From: Warburgia ugandensis
Taxonomy: Eukaryota; Streptophyta; Magnoliopsida; Canellales; Canellaceae
Length of the DNA: 64,000 nucleotides
NCBI GenBank assembly: GCA_035236585.1
Contig: CP141135.1
Span: 4,560,001-4,624,000, forward strand
Direction: 5' to 3'
Below are positions 35,641-47,731 of the stretch, piece after piece; position 1 is the first letter of the stretch, and the number at the start of each line of letters is the position of its first letter. The position numbers and the translations under genes were made by a program. Under the pieces are notes generated by a model. It was not told where the DNA came from. It saw nothing but the letters and a program-made list of their open reading frames with translations, and did not search any database.

Positions 35641-35689
35641 TGAGGGAATGTCTGTTTTCTATTCATGTCATGTTTGGGTTGCCGTAGTT

Positions 35690-35960
35690 TTAAAAAGCTG
35701 AAGATGATTTTCATTACTTCCTTACAAACTAATATACAAATGCATATTTATTTGCAAGCATAAAAGAAATAACAAAATCATCTTCAGCTAAACCCTTGCC
35801 AGCTGGCAACCTGACGCAAGGGTGGCCATATTTTAAGAAGCTGGAGATAATTTTTATTTCTTCCTCACAAACTAATATACAAATGTATATTCATTTGTAA
35901 GAAAGAAATAATAGAATCATTTTCAACTTCCCCCTTGCCGGCTGGCACCTGACGCAAGAC
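35690..35960 (-). repeat. Two tandem hairpin units in the RTE leader
   Basis: Two copies of an approximately 135-base unit lie side by side (about 35690-35825 and 35833-35960). The first has arms 'agctgaagatgatttt' and 'aaaatcatcttcagct', a perfect 16-base inverted repeat around a loop of about 65 bases. The second has a decayed version of the same arms. Each is followed by a 'cttgcc(a/g)gctggca' and 'ctgacgcaag' stretch. Confidence 0.7.
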
Positions 35961-36054
35961 CCTCCTCCTTTTTCATCTGGGCTTGGGACTGGCATTTTCC
36001 ATATAGAGATCAATTGAATAAACTAACGTCTACCAATTTGCATTAGTCTTTCAC

Positions 36055-36236
36055 ACGGGTATTAGATTTATCGTCATGTGACCTTGAAGTCACTGGTTCA
36101 AGGCGTGCAAATAGCCTCTTGCAAAAATGCAAGGTAAGGCTGCATACTACAGGCCCTTGTGGTCTGCCCCTTTTCCTAACCCCGCATAGGTTGGAGTTTC
36201 GTGCACCGGGGCTGCCCCTTCTAGGTGCAAGATTTG
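36055..36236 (+). mobile_element. Au-like SINE, plus strand (unit 3)
   Basis: This is the unit 3 copy of the SINE at 9385-9568. It lies just beyond LINE 2, which separates it from its usual left neighbour. Confidence 0.75.
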
Positions 36237-37769
36237 TCCTTAAATTTGGCAAATCATTTTTAGTCAAAATTTACTTAAATTTTACTTAAAACAAACTCCA
36301 AATCCAGCTCCTTTACAACAGTCACCCCTTTGAAATTCACCACGAGGAGTTAGAAGTTGTCACCTTTACTCCCAAGTTTATTTTTTTACTTTTGTATTTT
36401 TCTTTGGAAAAGGTTTTAATAGTTGTGAGTCTACAAATATGTGAAAATAATGTTGACGATTTACATGCATTTTGTGGCTGTTTCTAAGTAAACTATAGAT
36501 TGGACAAGAAGGCTTATTATAATATTTTTATAGGTTTTGATGATAATGAATTCATAAACAGCTGAAATTAATGGTGGACCCACATTATTCTGAATATGAA
36601 TTGTGTCAACTGATTAAGATTTGATTGGCACCTATATTACACTTTTATTTTGAATATATTGATTCAAGTGGGTCTAAGTGGGTATAAAAATTAATGGGTC
36701 CCGTATATTTTGCTTATGGCTATCCTGTAACTGACCTATATTCAATTCGTGGGTCCAGAAACAAAGTGAAAAATTGATAGCAAGCTCAGACATATTTTTT
36801 TTATGATTCTTGTACAGCTGATGTTGTTTGGATTAGTGGATCCATCCAAAATTAATTGCTGAACGAAGCTTGAATTAGGGGGAGACGTGTGACATTAATG
36901 TACTCCAATTTTCTTCTAAGTAGCCCCAAGTCATTAGTTCTGAAAAGAGGGCAATGCTTAAGTGAGTTTGCCGGTTCAATAACCTTGGCCTTCCAACCAA
37001 GTAAAACCGTTCTCCTATAGTCTTATTTCTCCCTGTCCAGAAAATGTCCACCAAGGAAGTATAGGTAGCATGTACTACAACTGACGTATGTGCTCATCCA
37101 ACTCTTAAATTGTATGGGCCCTGCATATTGATAATTTGCCCAAGTTGCAACTGGATGCCGCTTCCCGCCAGCTTCCGGACTTTTCATTTCGGCCACATAC
37201 ATGCACAACCCAGAAGTGTTCCCTTATCCTTTTCATTTTTTTCCCACTAGCTTCCAAAACTTGATTAAGTGGCATAAACGTCATGGGCCACATCGTCGGG
37301 GATCCATTGTTCATTTGTGAGGAAAACTTCCCCGGTTAAACCACTCTCACCCTCTGTTTTCTCGGCATTCTTGATGGATTTAGATTGCTGCCTTCTGATT
37401 TTCTAACTGTGTTGTAATCATTCATGGTTCGTTTGCAGAAGATAGAATGATCTTTGAATCTATTAAATATCCAAAAGCTTTAAGAATCCGGGTAGGAGTA
37501 CACGCCTCCTTTTTCTCTAAGCATGGTAATATATTTTTATAGATGTAACGCTTTTTTCACGTTTGGAATGGCGGAAGATAGGCTCTAAACCAAAATGGGA
37601 TGCTTTCAAAACCATGTCCCCAGCCACATGATTGAGGCCATCCCACCGGCACGAAGCAGTCAGTCCAGGAGGTAGCCCAAGAGAGATACAGTGTGCCCTC
37701 GAGAAACTTTTGACGATCCGGGGCATCTAGCAGTTGCCTAAGTTTTGGATAAGAATAAAAAGGAAAGTC

Positions 37770-37915
37770 CCGGTGCACAAAGCTCCTGCATATGCAGGGT
37801 CCTGGGAAGGGGCGGACCACAAAGGTCAATAATAGTTAGCATTGTCTTGTATTTTACAAGAGACTGATTTCATACATTAAACCCATGACTTCAAGTCACA
37901 TGACGACATCTAAGC
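37770..37915 (-). mobile_element. Au-like SINE, minus strand (unit 4)
   Basis: This is the unit 4 copy of the 8188-8330 SINE. It lacks the 'cagtag' step near its head, where the text runs 'gacatctaagcctgtc'. Confidence 0.7.
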
Positions 37916-38934
37916 CTGTCTAGGTCTTTAATAAGAATGTGTAGTAATTTCACACTTTAGGCTACATGACTTGTCTCCATGTGAGAAGTCAATGGCCTCC
38001 GATGCTGGCTCAGTAATTAATCTTTGGATGGTCCTACCCAATATTTTCTGAGCTGTTTTGTGTACTTAAAATGACTATAGAAAGAACAGTAGGATCATCC
38101 GCAGTATGGGTCTAGTTCGAGGGAGGGAGGATTCCTTTCCCACCTCTTGCCTCTTCCTTCTCCTTGGCTTAACAGCTAAGCAAGATATTGTATAACCTTG
38201 CCTTCAGTAATCCTCCCACACACAACACTTGGATCTGCTGAATGATGGAGAAGGCTTGGAGCAGTGGGCTGGACAAAGATGGATTGAAGGCCTCTATTTA
38301 TTAAGGTGAGATTGATGGATTAAAAGAGAGAATCATTAATTCTATTGAAAGGATAATAAATGACTTCAATGAATAATGTATAAAAAGAATAGTTATGTGA
38401 TTAGCACCAATGAACTTCCGAAGTACGTGACTTTTGGGAGAAGGCTTGTATGTGGAAACACCGTTAAGAACAGTGGTTTTAGATTATCAAAAAGATGACT
38501 CCAGAGGAGGGCGTGGAATTCAAAAGAGTTAGTTGCAAAGGGTGTCCAAATGTCATTTCCCTAAAACAATCCACCCTTTCCTATTCCATGTAAAAGGTAA
38601 AAAATTGCTAGGCTAAACGTTCAAGTCATGCGACTGGTCACATCTGGGGATGACTAACAAATAACTGGCTTAATGGAGTTAAAACCAGACGCCCAAAACC
38701 AAATATCTGCACTTATCCAGAATGAGTTAATCCAGGTATTCAACCACAGACATGGCTAAGATGGTTCAATATGTTAGCAAGTAGAAACCTACTGTTTTTT
38801 GTTTACTATAGCTTTTAATCATGAGGTGAGAGTTGCCTGACCTGTGGATTTGCTAGAAAAACTATAGATCCTTTGTTAGTCCCGTGTAGAGATCAATTGA
38901 ATAAACTAACTTCTGCCAATTTGCATTAGTCTTT

Positions 38935-39118
38935 TACATGGGTGCAAGATTTATTATCATATGACCTTGAACTCACGGGTTCAAGGAGAGAAAACAGTCT
39001 CTTGTAAAAATGTAAGATAAGACTGCATACTATAAGCCCTTGTGATCTGCTCCTTTCCTGAACCCCACGTAGGTAGGAGTTTCTTGCACTAGGGCTGCCC
39101 TTTTTACAGGTGCCAGAT
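38935..39118 (+). mobile_element. Au-like SINE, plus strand (unit 4)
   Basis: This is the unit 4 copy of the 9385-9568 SINE. It is more diverged than the other copies ('gataagactgcatactata', 'cccttgtgatctgctcc'). Confidence 0.75.
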
Positions 39119-39849
39119 TTGTCTTTAAATTTGGCAAATCATTTTTAGTCAAAATTTGATTAAATTTTACTTAAAACAAACTCCAAATCCGGCTCCTTTA
39201 CAACAGTCACCCCCTTTGAAATTCACCACGAGGAGTTAGAAGTTGTCTGCTTTACTCCCAAGGTTATTTTTGTACTTTTGTATTTTTCTTTAGACAAGGT
39301 TTTAATAGTTGTGGGTCTACAAATATATGAAAATAATGTTGACGATTTACATGCATTTTGTGGCTGTTTCTAAGGAAACTATAGATTGGACAAGAAGGCT
39401 TATTATAATATTTTTATAGGTTTTGATGATAATGAATTCATAAACAAATGAAATTAATGGTGGACCCACATTATTCTGAATATGAATTGTGTCAACTGAT
39501 TCAGATTTGATTGGCACCTATATTACACTTTTATTTTGAATATATTGATTCAAGTGGATCTATGAGCATATAAAAATTAATGGGTCCCGTATATTTTGCT
39601 TATGGCTATCGTGCAACTGATCTATATTCAATTCGTGGGCCCAGAAACAAAGTGAAAAATTGATAGCAACCGCAGACATATTTTTCTTATGATTCTTGTA
39701 TGGCTGATGTTTGTTGGATTAGTGGATCCATCCAAAATTAATTGCTGAACGAAGCTTAGACTTAGGGGGAGACGTGTGACATTAATGTACTCCAATTTTC
39801 TTCTAAGTAGTCCCAAGTCATTAGTTCTGAAAAGAGGGCAATGCTTAAG

Positions 39850-41260
39850 TGAGTTTGCCGGTTCAATAACCTTGGCCTTCCAACCAAGTAAAACCGTTCT
39901 CCTATAGTCTTATTTCTCTCTGTCCGGAAAATGTCTACCCAGGAAGTATAGGTAACATTGAGAAGGTTGGATATTTTATATATTTCTTATTTCTCATGCT
40001 AAGCCAGTAATTTGTAGCCAACTTAGTAGAAGGAAAGGATCGTGACTGCACCCCGAATCCATCATCATCTTTGACCTACAAGTGAGTAACTTGTGGGCAG
40101 CAGTGGAAGAGATGCATAGCAGATTCCTCTTATCTCATACAGGACAGCCATTTCTTGTCCTGCTTATCCGGCCACGAGATTTTGTCTCTAGTAGGGAGCT
40201 TGCTTAGTGCAATTTGCCACCACAGATTTCTGATCCTTGGTTGTATGTTAGCAGACCAAATCTTTCTCCAAAAAGCATGTTATCTGCGTCTGGAGAACAA
40301 TGCATGTTACAGGAGGATTTAATAGTAAAACAGCCACTATTAGGGGGTCCCATATAGTTATATCATTCTGATTGGGAAAAATCCTAACCATCTTTGTCTA
40401 GAACTTCATTGCTGATAAAGGAAACTTTTTGAAGGTCTCATTCATCACCTCTTATGATGACCCCCAACTTTATCTCCCTTATTACAAGACAAAAGAACAG
40501 ATATAGGAACAAAATCCCTTGGCAGACTTACTTCTGCCCAGCTGTCAAACCATAGAGATGCTTTGCTCTCATCGGCAATAGACCATCCGATAACTTTCTT
40601 CTGTAGCTCTTTACATTTTAGCATCTCTGCCCATAAATGGGATGCATAAGCAGTCTTCTTCACTTCAAAGAATGAGTATTTGTGAAGTTATTTAGCTCAG
40701 ATAAGAGAGGACCAATGAGAGTCCTGATCGGTCAGACTTTGCACATGCGAGCTTCATTTTGAAGGCCTTATCTAGCGTGATGAGTTCCCTAACACCCAAT
40801 CCCCCGTGAAGCTTGCTCTTAGCCTGAATCATCAGAAAAGGTACAAACTGATCCAAAAGCTATCTACAATGAGGAAATGAAGTTCTCAAGAATATAATTC
40901 AGTCACCTGCAGAAAGCAGATGTGAGATATGAGGTTGATGTTTATATATTCTCATTGGTTTCAAAAGACTCTTTCGAATAAAATTAATCATCTGAGATAA
41001 ATTTTCAGCATATAAAATAAAGGGGTAGGAAGAGGAGGATCTCCCTGGCCCATCCCTCTCTGGGTTTTAAACCACTTAGAAGGATCCCCATTAGTTGTTA
41101 CTGTAGAAGCTGCCCTTGATATCATCAAGCAGAGCCTGCTCTTGCGAGGAAAACAACATCTAAGAGTCATTTCATGCAATTTTGTAGTTCTAACAGTCAT
41201 TTCATCAATTGGTCCACTATCAAACATGCCATGTGGATGCAATTGATTTGTGGTCACTTA
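39850..41260 (-). pseudogene. L1-type LINE fragment (unit 4)
   Basis: This matches the unit 2 L1 fragment, with the 'ESKASLWFDSWAE' block at 40445-40663. It also keeps a catalytic-region piece at 40988-41257 that reads 'WFKTQRGMGQGDPPLPTPLFYML', the R-G-[LM]-x-Q-G-D-P-L-S-P-x-L-F box of L1 reverse transcriptases. About 40000-40140 holds about 140 bases not found in unit 2, and internal segments found there are missing here. Confidence 0.8.
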
Positions 41261-41470
41261 GTCGACAGAACTGGATTACTGGACCTTTGCCTTTTCTGTT
41301 TCTTCCTGTCCATTAAAACGACTTAAATATGATTGGACAGACTTCAAACCAAGTCTTCAATCTTTAAAATCGGAATGGGGTTGGTGCAATTTAGAACATT
41401 ATCTTTGTGCTTTATGGTTCAGACAACTCTTTGCTGTCTGTTCAAAAGTAGTAGATCCACAAGTCCTGCC

Positions 41471-41528
<58 letters not shown>
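41471..41528. repeat. (GT)n(GA)n microsatellite at the right edge of the array
   Basis: A compound repeat of about 15 GT and 13 GA units. A shorter copy (22891-22921) marks the boundary between units 2 and 3. Confidence 0.9.
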
Positions 41529-42393
41529 TTAATCATTCGGTACACTTGTGTACTGGTGAGTGTAAACTCTCTCCCCTAGAGCCGTCCAATCTAAACTCTA
41601 TGGCCGGATTAAAAGCGTAGGTAATGTGGAAGGATTAATGGGAAAGGGAAATAAAAGGAAATGGGTAATAAGTTATACGTATTTGTCATTTCAATGTCCC
41701 TCTCCACACACCTCTCTTTTTCTTTCTTCCCCTCCCAATCCCCATTTTAATTTCTAATTCTGGTATTTCTTTCTGCCGACTTCAACTCCACTTGCTCCCT
41801 CTTGCTCTCGCTTAGCAGTGCGGCAAATAACTAGCATTTGGCGATTACAATATATTCATTGTACTTTGAAGGAATTTTTTGACCAATTACTTTCATCTTC
41901 AGGTTGGTCCCTGTCTAACCTCGTTTCTTCATTTTTTTTACTCTTGAAAACCGTATATTCCGTCCCAATAAGTAAAAGGCATGCGTGTCAAAGTGGAGGA
42001 CACCCCATTTATTTAGAGCTCGTTAGATTTTAAGTTGCCAAATTTTGCAAGATTTAACAAGAGTTTGAGCTCAAAATTTAATTTTTCTTTAATTTAGCAA
42101 GATATATGATAATTGAGAGTTTGACCTGATTTTATATATCATAATAGACATAGTCAGACAATAGGAATTAAGATGACCTACTATCTTTATTTGAGCCCAC
42201 ATTTGTACTTTTATCTCGGCTGGCCCACTTAAAAAAGATGACATATAAGGCTCGCGTTTATCTTCACCCAAAATGTTTTATAATCTAATAATAAACAATT
42301 TAATCAACTGGTATAATGTACCAGGAGACCTACTTGTAAGAATCTCTATTTTTTCATTACTTATTTGAGACAACCACTATACACAGTTGTATC

Positions 42394-42458
<65 letters not shown>

Positions 42459-44272
42459 ATATGATATAACTAGTTATATTACAAGTGGTCCAACACTTCA
42501 AAGGTCAACCTACTTTTTCATATTTTTTAGCAATCCAAGATGTTCATTTGATTTTTCCCATCTTAGATGGCCTAGTTATCAAATCTCATATCAGTTGGAT
42601 GTCTTTGGATCCTCCACTTTTAGAAATTTTAAACAAAAAATATATAATGTTTTGTGTTTTTGGAGGTTTTTTGTATTATACCATCTATTTTTTTTCTTAA
42701 AATTATCTAAGAATGGAGGACCTAGGGGCATCCAATTGATATATGATTTGGTACATAGGTCAAGAGAGAGATTCTATCATTGTCAAGACCATAACATGAG
42801 CATATGATACAAATCACTTTTATTTTCAAATGGACCCATACTTTAAAAGATCAAGACCATTTATATTATTAATCATAGGCTACATTGTTTATGTACCTAA
42901 AATCTCATCCATTAGATCATTGTAGACACCCTTCTTTTTAGTTGCAAAATGGATGGTAATTAGTTGACTGTCTAATTTTTCAACTAAAATCAAACTCCAT
43001 AAAAAACCAACTAGGTGGAGTTAAGTTTCTCATTCCTTTTACACCAGAAATGGTCTCCACAATTAGATCTCCATCTAAATCTAGCTAGGCCGAGAACTAG
43101 TATACTAATAAAGATTTAGGCGTAATTTCCACAATATCTTGCAAACTCTTACTCAACTAACTTGGCACAGCAAAATAATTGACTAAAATCGTGCTAGACT
43201 ACCACTGAGTTAGCTTAAATTTCAAGAAATTCAAATAAGCCTTTCTTAGACTCATGGCATGCCAGTGAACAGACGACTCTCACCGAATCCCAAACAAGAT
43301 TAGTTCTTGAAGCCCACACTAAGTTCCTCAATGAATGGCAGTAACCTATTAAGAAGAATCTATCCAATGTACCAAGTATGCTGTGTCTAGATGTCTAAAC
43401 TCAAGTGCTTACATGTGGGCCTAGCTGTTTGAAGATCAAATTATTCATCTCGGGGCCCAAACTTAGATAATCCACGTCACAAAATTCTAGCCTCTCAGAT
43501 TTCTGAACCTCTACTATCTTTGGCTACAGATGGCAAATTGTATTGGTGAATCGTATTGAGGCTGACGCGTTGGAGTGTACAGCTCAATACGAAAATGACA
43601 TGATTAATAATATGTCGCGAGCTTGTAAATCAAACACGGCCTATTTATTAAAGAAATTGATAAGACATAAATGTATAACAAGGTCATATAAATAAGTTGT
43701 ATTGTGGTGATGAGTCATGAGTTACGTAGCCTAACACAACCTATTTAATTACATGAGTTATTTTTATGTTGTTTTTAAATTATAAATTAAATATAAATTT
43801 TGATTAAAATAACACGAACACAATAAAAATTGATCGTGCATGTCCTTTCAGTCTTTTACCGCCTTTGTGTCCGGCCGCTAAAAATGTATGGTTCACGAGA
43901 TGAAAAAGATTGGAAAACAGAGGCACGAGTTGGCTGCTCGAGGGAACTTTTTGGGCATGTCATGTTCTACGCATGACGGGTCCAGCTTTTGAACGATTAT
44001 GATCAGGAACATGTAGGGCCACAAGGAATTGCACCCACAGAGTGACAGACATCACGTCCTTTGACAAAATAAGAGTGGCATTATCAAAATGGGGACGATT
44101 TTCCCTGGATAAAATGCGCGTAAAAGCCAATACTCATGAAAAATTCCCTTAAAAACCAATTTACCTTCTACACTTTAACAAACCAACAGTTTCTGCCGCA
44201 AAAGGTCCATAAATCTGAGGCAGAATGAAGGGATAATTCTGCTAATCCAGGACCAGGAAGAAACAAGTGATC
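41529..44272. other. Single-copy intergenic DNA
   Basis: I see no credible gene. There is a (GA)n tract of about 29 units at 42397-42455. The open frames at 41818-42033 and 42485-42807 are short, AT-rich and without recognisable features. The last few hundred bases should hold the promoter of the gene starting at 44273, but no clear TATA box is visible. Confidence 0.5.
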
Positions 44273-47200
44273 ATGGCGGAAGATGGAAAACCAGATGCCC
44301 AGCTCTTTCAGCTCCTCAACCATCTCCTGCACCAGGTATGTGGCTCGATTGTAAATTTGACCAGTTTCTGCTAAGATCCATTGGTTTATTATACAAGAAA
44401 TACTGTTTCTGGTTCTCATTTATTTGCTCTTTCATGTGGATTATTGGCATACGAAATATTTAGATGGTAATGAACGGATTTGATGGGTACCCATTTCCCC
44501 AATTCCCCTTTCATGATTGCAATTGGGGTATCTGGCTGGCTTGTGCCTTTGTTATTAAATTGCAAGTTTCTCTGTAATTACGTTTGGGATTAATTTTGAT
44601 CCACTCTATATCGAAGTCGAACTAGCATCTTGAAATGTTCGTGGGTGCCATTCGATCATTTAGACCTTCTAAAATTTTGTAGTTTGTATCATCTTCTTTC
44701 CATTGTTAAGCCATTTATTTCTATGTCTATGCTGCTCATGTAGCTCAACTGCTGTTATTTCAGTATATTTCTATTTGGTTGAGTAAGTGACTGTGTGCAA
44801 ATTAATGAAAGCCAGTTAATGCTTTAACCCACCAGAACTATTGAACCAACTTCTTTCGTGAATCAGCAACGGCATGGTTGATACGGCTCATATAATCTAT
44901 TTTATGTGATTATGCAAGATTAGTCCATTTAATCAGTAAGGAATAATTTGGCATAACGTATGCCCTGCCAAATGGCTTCGTAGTTCAAACTGGATTTGAG
45001 TCCTTGAAAGACCTGGCCACTGTAATTTATTTGATTGGATCATGAATTGCCATGAGATGGTGGGCATAAAAGGCCTCAATTTCAGACAAGAGGGTCCTTA
45101 CAGCACGTCATCCAATATTTTGAGGAGATTTATGCATTTATCCTGAAAAGAAAGGATCCTATCTTTGTGAGATTCTGAGAGTTGACAATGAAATATAAAC
45201 CTCAATGTTACCTGTCAGGAGTGATGTGAGAGCCGTGTTGCACTATCAACAGAGATGTCTATTCTATCCCAATCTTTGTGAGGAGAAGGGGGGGTGGTTG
45301 TGTGTGGAAACCAGCGCGCTGGGATGACACTTTCTGAATTAGTTGGAGATCTGCTTTTATATGTCTGTGAACCAAACACAAACTTCCAGTTTGATGTTCT
45401 TTCATATTTGAGTTTGTTCTCGAATATATGACACACGTTGCTATCGATCTGTCCATCACTTAGTTAAAAGTATGTTTGGTATCTCACTGATATTCATAGG
45501 CTGGTTATTTATAGACTTTCTTAAGTTGTGGGCTAGTAGTCTTGCACAATAATAGAAAACTGATGAACTTAGCTCAGAGGCATGCTTATAGTAGCTTCTT
45601 GAAGATAGTTGAAGCCTCCAACAAGTGTAAGGGATATGGCAGCTCAGTCTCTGGAATTCAACTAAGTCAGACTCAATTTGTTTTTCAACTGATTTGCATG
45701 ACAGATGTAGTCAACAGGTGTAGTCTGTACTTTAGTCTCTTGAATTAAATGCCTTGAAAATCAAATAATAGTTTTGTGAAAAGTTTTAGAACACGACCTC
45801 AAAGAATCCAAGGTGTGGTGTAAGATTTTGAGGTTGACAAGATTGATCTACCAGATGGATAAAGCTCATCTATAGTAGATTAACTTTCAGAAGAACAGGA
45901 TTGAACTGCCAAAAGAACCAGGCACATCTATAGCAGAACAGCCCTTAGAACCTTGGAGAACAACTACTGCATATGGCATGGGATCTGTAGTTGTGTTCAG
46001 ATGTCGACATTGCTGCCTCTTGGCAGCAGTGCTTTTTCAAAGGAGTGGAGCTTGTTCTTTTAAAATTTCACCTTGCTGACTGGATTTCTATCAGTGTTAA
46101 TAAATCATATTGTTGATCCAAACACCCAAGTGAAAAAAACATGCCTAAATCAGGCCTTTGTCAACAAAAATATTTCCACTGAATAAATATGCTAGACTTG
46201 TTTTGCCCTCAAGTGATTTATGGCTCTGAAGCTTTTAACTTCTATTAACTACTTGAAGAGGCCCCAGATCCTACACTTAAATCTATGGTTAGAATCAATT
46301 ACTGTTTATAGAGAATTCATTAGGAGCTACTTCCCGCTACCAGCTGCAAAATTTGACTCCTCATAATCATATCTTCAGTTTATGCATTCAAATTTTTTAT
46401 GCTGCTCATATACTATTCCTTGCTGTTATCAATGCTTATTGAAAACTTGGAAACATTTAATGCCTCAAGCATCCAGTGGATGACTGCAACATCATGTGTG
46501 CAGAGGTAACTAGACATCTGGATGATAGGTTTAAGTTTAAAAAGTACAATAGGAGTACTATGTATTACAGATATAGATAACAGCGGGCAGACTGTTTTCA
46601 ATCTTCCCTTTTCCTCTATGCAAGGTACTCACCAAGGACAGCATCATCATCAAAGCCTTATTCTGATTTGGGCTAGGCTACATGAATCTTGTTCCTCCAT
46701 TCCCCTCTATCAAGGATTATGGCTGCATTTAGTCCAACTTTTTTAAATCTTTGCTCACCACTTCTATCCACATCCTTGTGGGCCTTCCCCTTGCCCTTTT
46801 AGAGCCTTCAACTTGGATCAACTCACTCCTAATCAGTGTCATTTTTTATCTCCGTTGAATATGTCCATGCCATCTAAGTCTACCCTTCCTGATCTTGTTA
46901 CCTATTGGTGGTACACTTAGTTTCCTCTATTGTTTTCATTTCTAATTCTATTTTTTCTTGTCTTGGTACCCATCTATCTCAACATCCTCATTTCAGCAAC
47001 ACTCATCCTCTATACATGTTGTTCCTCAACTGCCTAACACTTTGATCTATAGAGCATGGCCGGCCTTATAGCCATCCTATAGAATATTCCTGTCAGTTTA
47101 TGTGGCACCAACCAATGACAACATGATAAATAAAATCTTTATTCAACACAACTTGTTCATTTTCATGTGATATCTCCTGATACATGGTCAGTATAGGGTT

Positions 47201-47731
47201 ATGGAAGGAAAGGATAACCTTTTTTCTTTTAATGGCAAATGAATTAGTTTTCTCATTCTAAGTAATGCTTTCTATGTAGGTGGAATCACTAACAAACCAG
47301 GAAGAAGTTGAGTTGCGGCAAAAAATTGAGGCACTCGGGTTAGAGGTTACAAAAGTACCAACCAAGCCATCTGGGCATCTTGATGAGGTAGTCAGGTTCT
47401 GTGTAGCTCTATGCACATTCTACCTCTGAAGCTTTTTTCTTTCTTTTGATCATGGTTTTATTAAGATTATGTCCTCATAGTGGCTTTTTCTGAATGCTTG
47501 TAGCTGGAAATAGCCAAGGAGATGGACAAATTATCAGCCAAATTGGAGGATGTAGATGAGATGATATCCTCAGCCATGGCTGCTGATCCACAGGTTCAGT
47601 CTCTCCTGAGCAGTACAGCAGATGTCTGGATGCCAGTTATAACTGCTACTTCAGACGAAAGGCGCAATTTTAAGGCATCCATGGACGAAGGCAGTTGTGA
47701 AAACCAAGGAAAGAATTCCCCTGATTCTTGA
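44273..47731 (+). CDS. Conserved-looking 132-aa protein, three exons
   Basis: Joined exons 44273-44335, 47280-47387 and 47504-47731 give 132 residues. Both introns have GT-AG ends and all junctions fall between codons (phase 0). The start MAEDGKPDAQLFQLLNHLL is the first Met. Residues about 10-90 are rich in Leu/Glu/Lys with heptad-like spacing (LRQKIEALGLEV, LEIAKEMDKLSAKLEDVDEMI) and should form helices or a coiled coil. The rest is polar and probably disordered. No signal peptide, membrane segment or enzyme motif is seen. I do not recognise the family with certainty. The model is supported by the clean splice sites and by all three exons reading in one frame. Intron 1 is 2.9 kb and holds the shared block and an RTE fragment. 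Confidence 0.7.
44797..46255 (+). repeat. Intronic block duplicated at 10086-11270
   Basis: This is the longer version of the block at 10086-11270. It contains about 300 extra bases near 45377-45665. It lies fully within intron 1, so the open frames on it (45215-45459 minus, 45542-45748 plus) are not coding. Confidence 0.8.
46640..47130 (-). mobile_element. RTE LINE 3' fragment in intron 1
   Basis: The fragment begins 'catcatcatcaaagcctta' and matches the 3' end of LINE 2 (32506-33000) in the same orientation, but with many more differences. It is an old, 5'-truncated copy that covers only the C-terminal coding region and tail, inserted against the gene's direction. Confidence 0.8.

Larger units (their letters stand above)
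32506..36002 (-). mobile_element. RTE-clade LINE 2, near full length, with 5' leader
   Basis: On the minus strand the element runs from a leader (about 36002-35390) through the endonuclease (35348-34737) and reverse transcriptase (34226-32745) to a short (GAT)n tail at 32506. Its limits are set by comparison with units 2 and 4, where 'cctttgttagtc' runs straight into 'agatcaattgaataaac' or 'agatgaattgaataaac'. The length of about 3.5 kb fits a complete RTE. Frames are broken in several places (33670-33690, 34230-34740, 35021-35097). No target duplication is visible. LINE 1 and LINE 2 are close relatives, but LINE 2 keeps the 5' part that LINE 1 lacks. Confidence 0.85.
22929..37065. repeat. 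Tandem segmental duplication, unit 3
   Basis: The unit starts at a point equivalent to about 5030 in unit 1 and is then interrupted by a reverse LTR (23135-25244), RTE LINE 1 (25571-28411) and RTE LINE 2 (32506-36002). After the second LINE it resumes at 'agatcaattgaataaac' and runs to the position equivalent to 21610 in unit 2. There it breaks and jumps back to sequence just upstream of the secreted-protein gene (37066), which begins unit 4. Confidence 0.85.
37066..41528. repeat. Tandem segmental duplication, unit 4, gene lost
   Basis: The unit begins at 'gcatgtactacaac', which in unit 2 lies five bases beyond the G-box of the secreted-protein gene (18785). The gene, TATA box and G-box are therefore absent, and sequence from the distal end of unit 3 ('ggaagtataggtag') is joined directly. 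Downstream it matches 18785-22920 with two SINEs (37770, 38935) and an L1 fragment, and ends in a (GT)n(GA)n tract at 41471-41528 followed by single-copy sequence. Confidence 0.85.
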
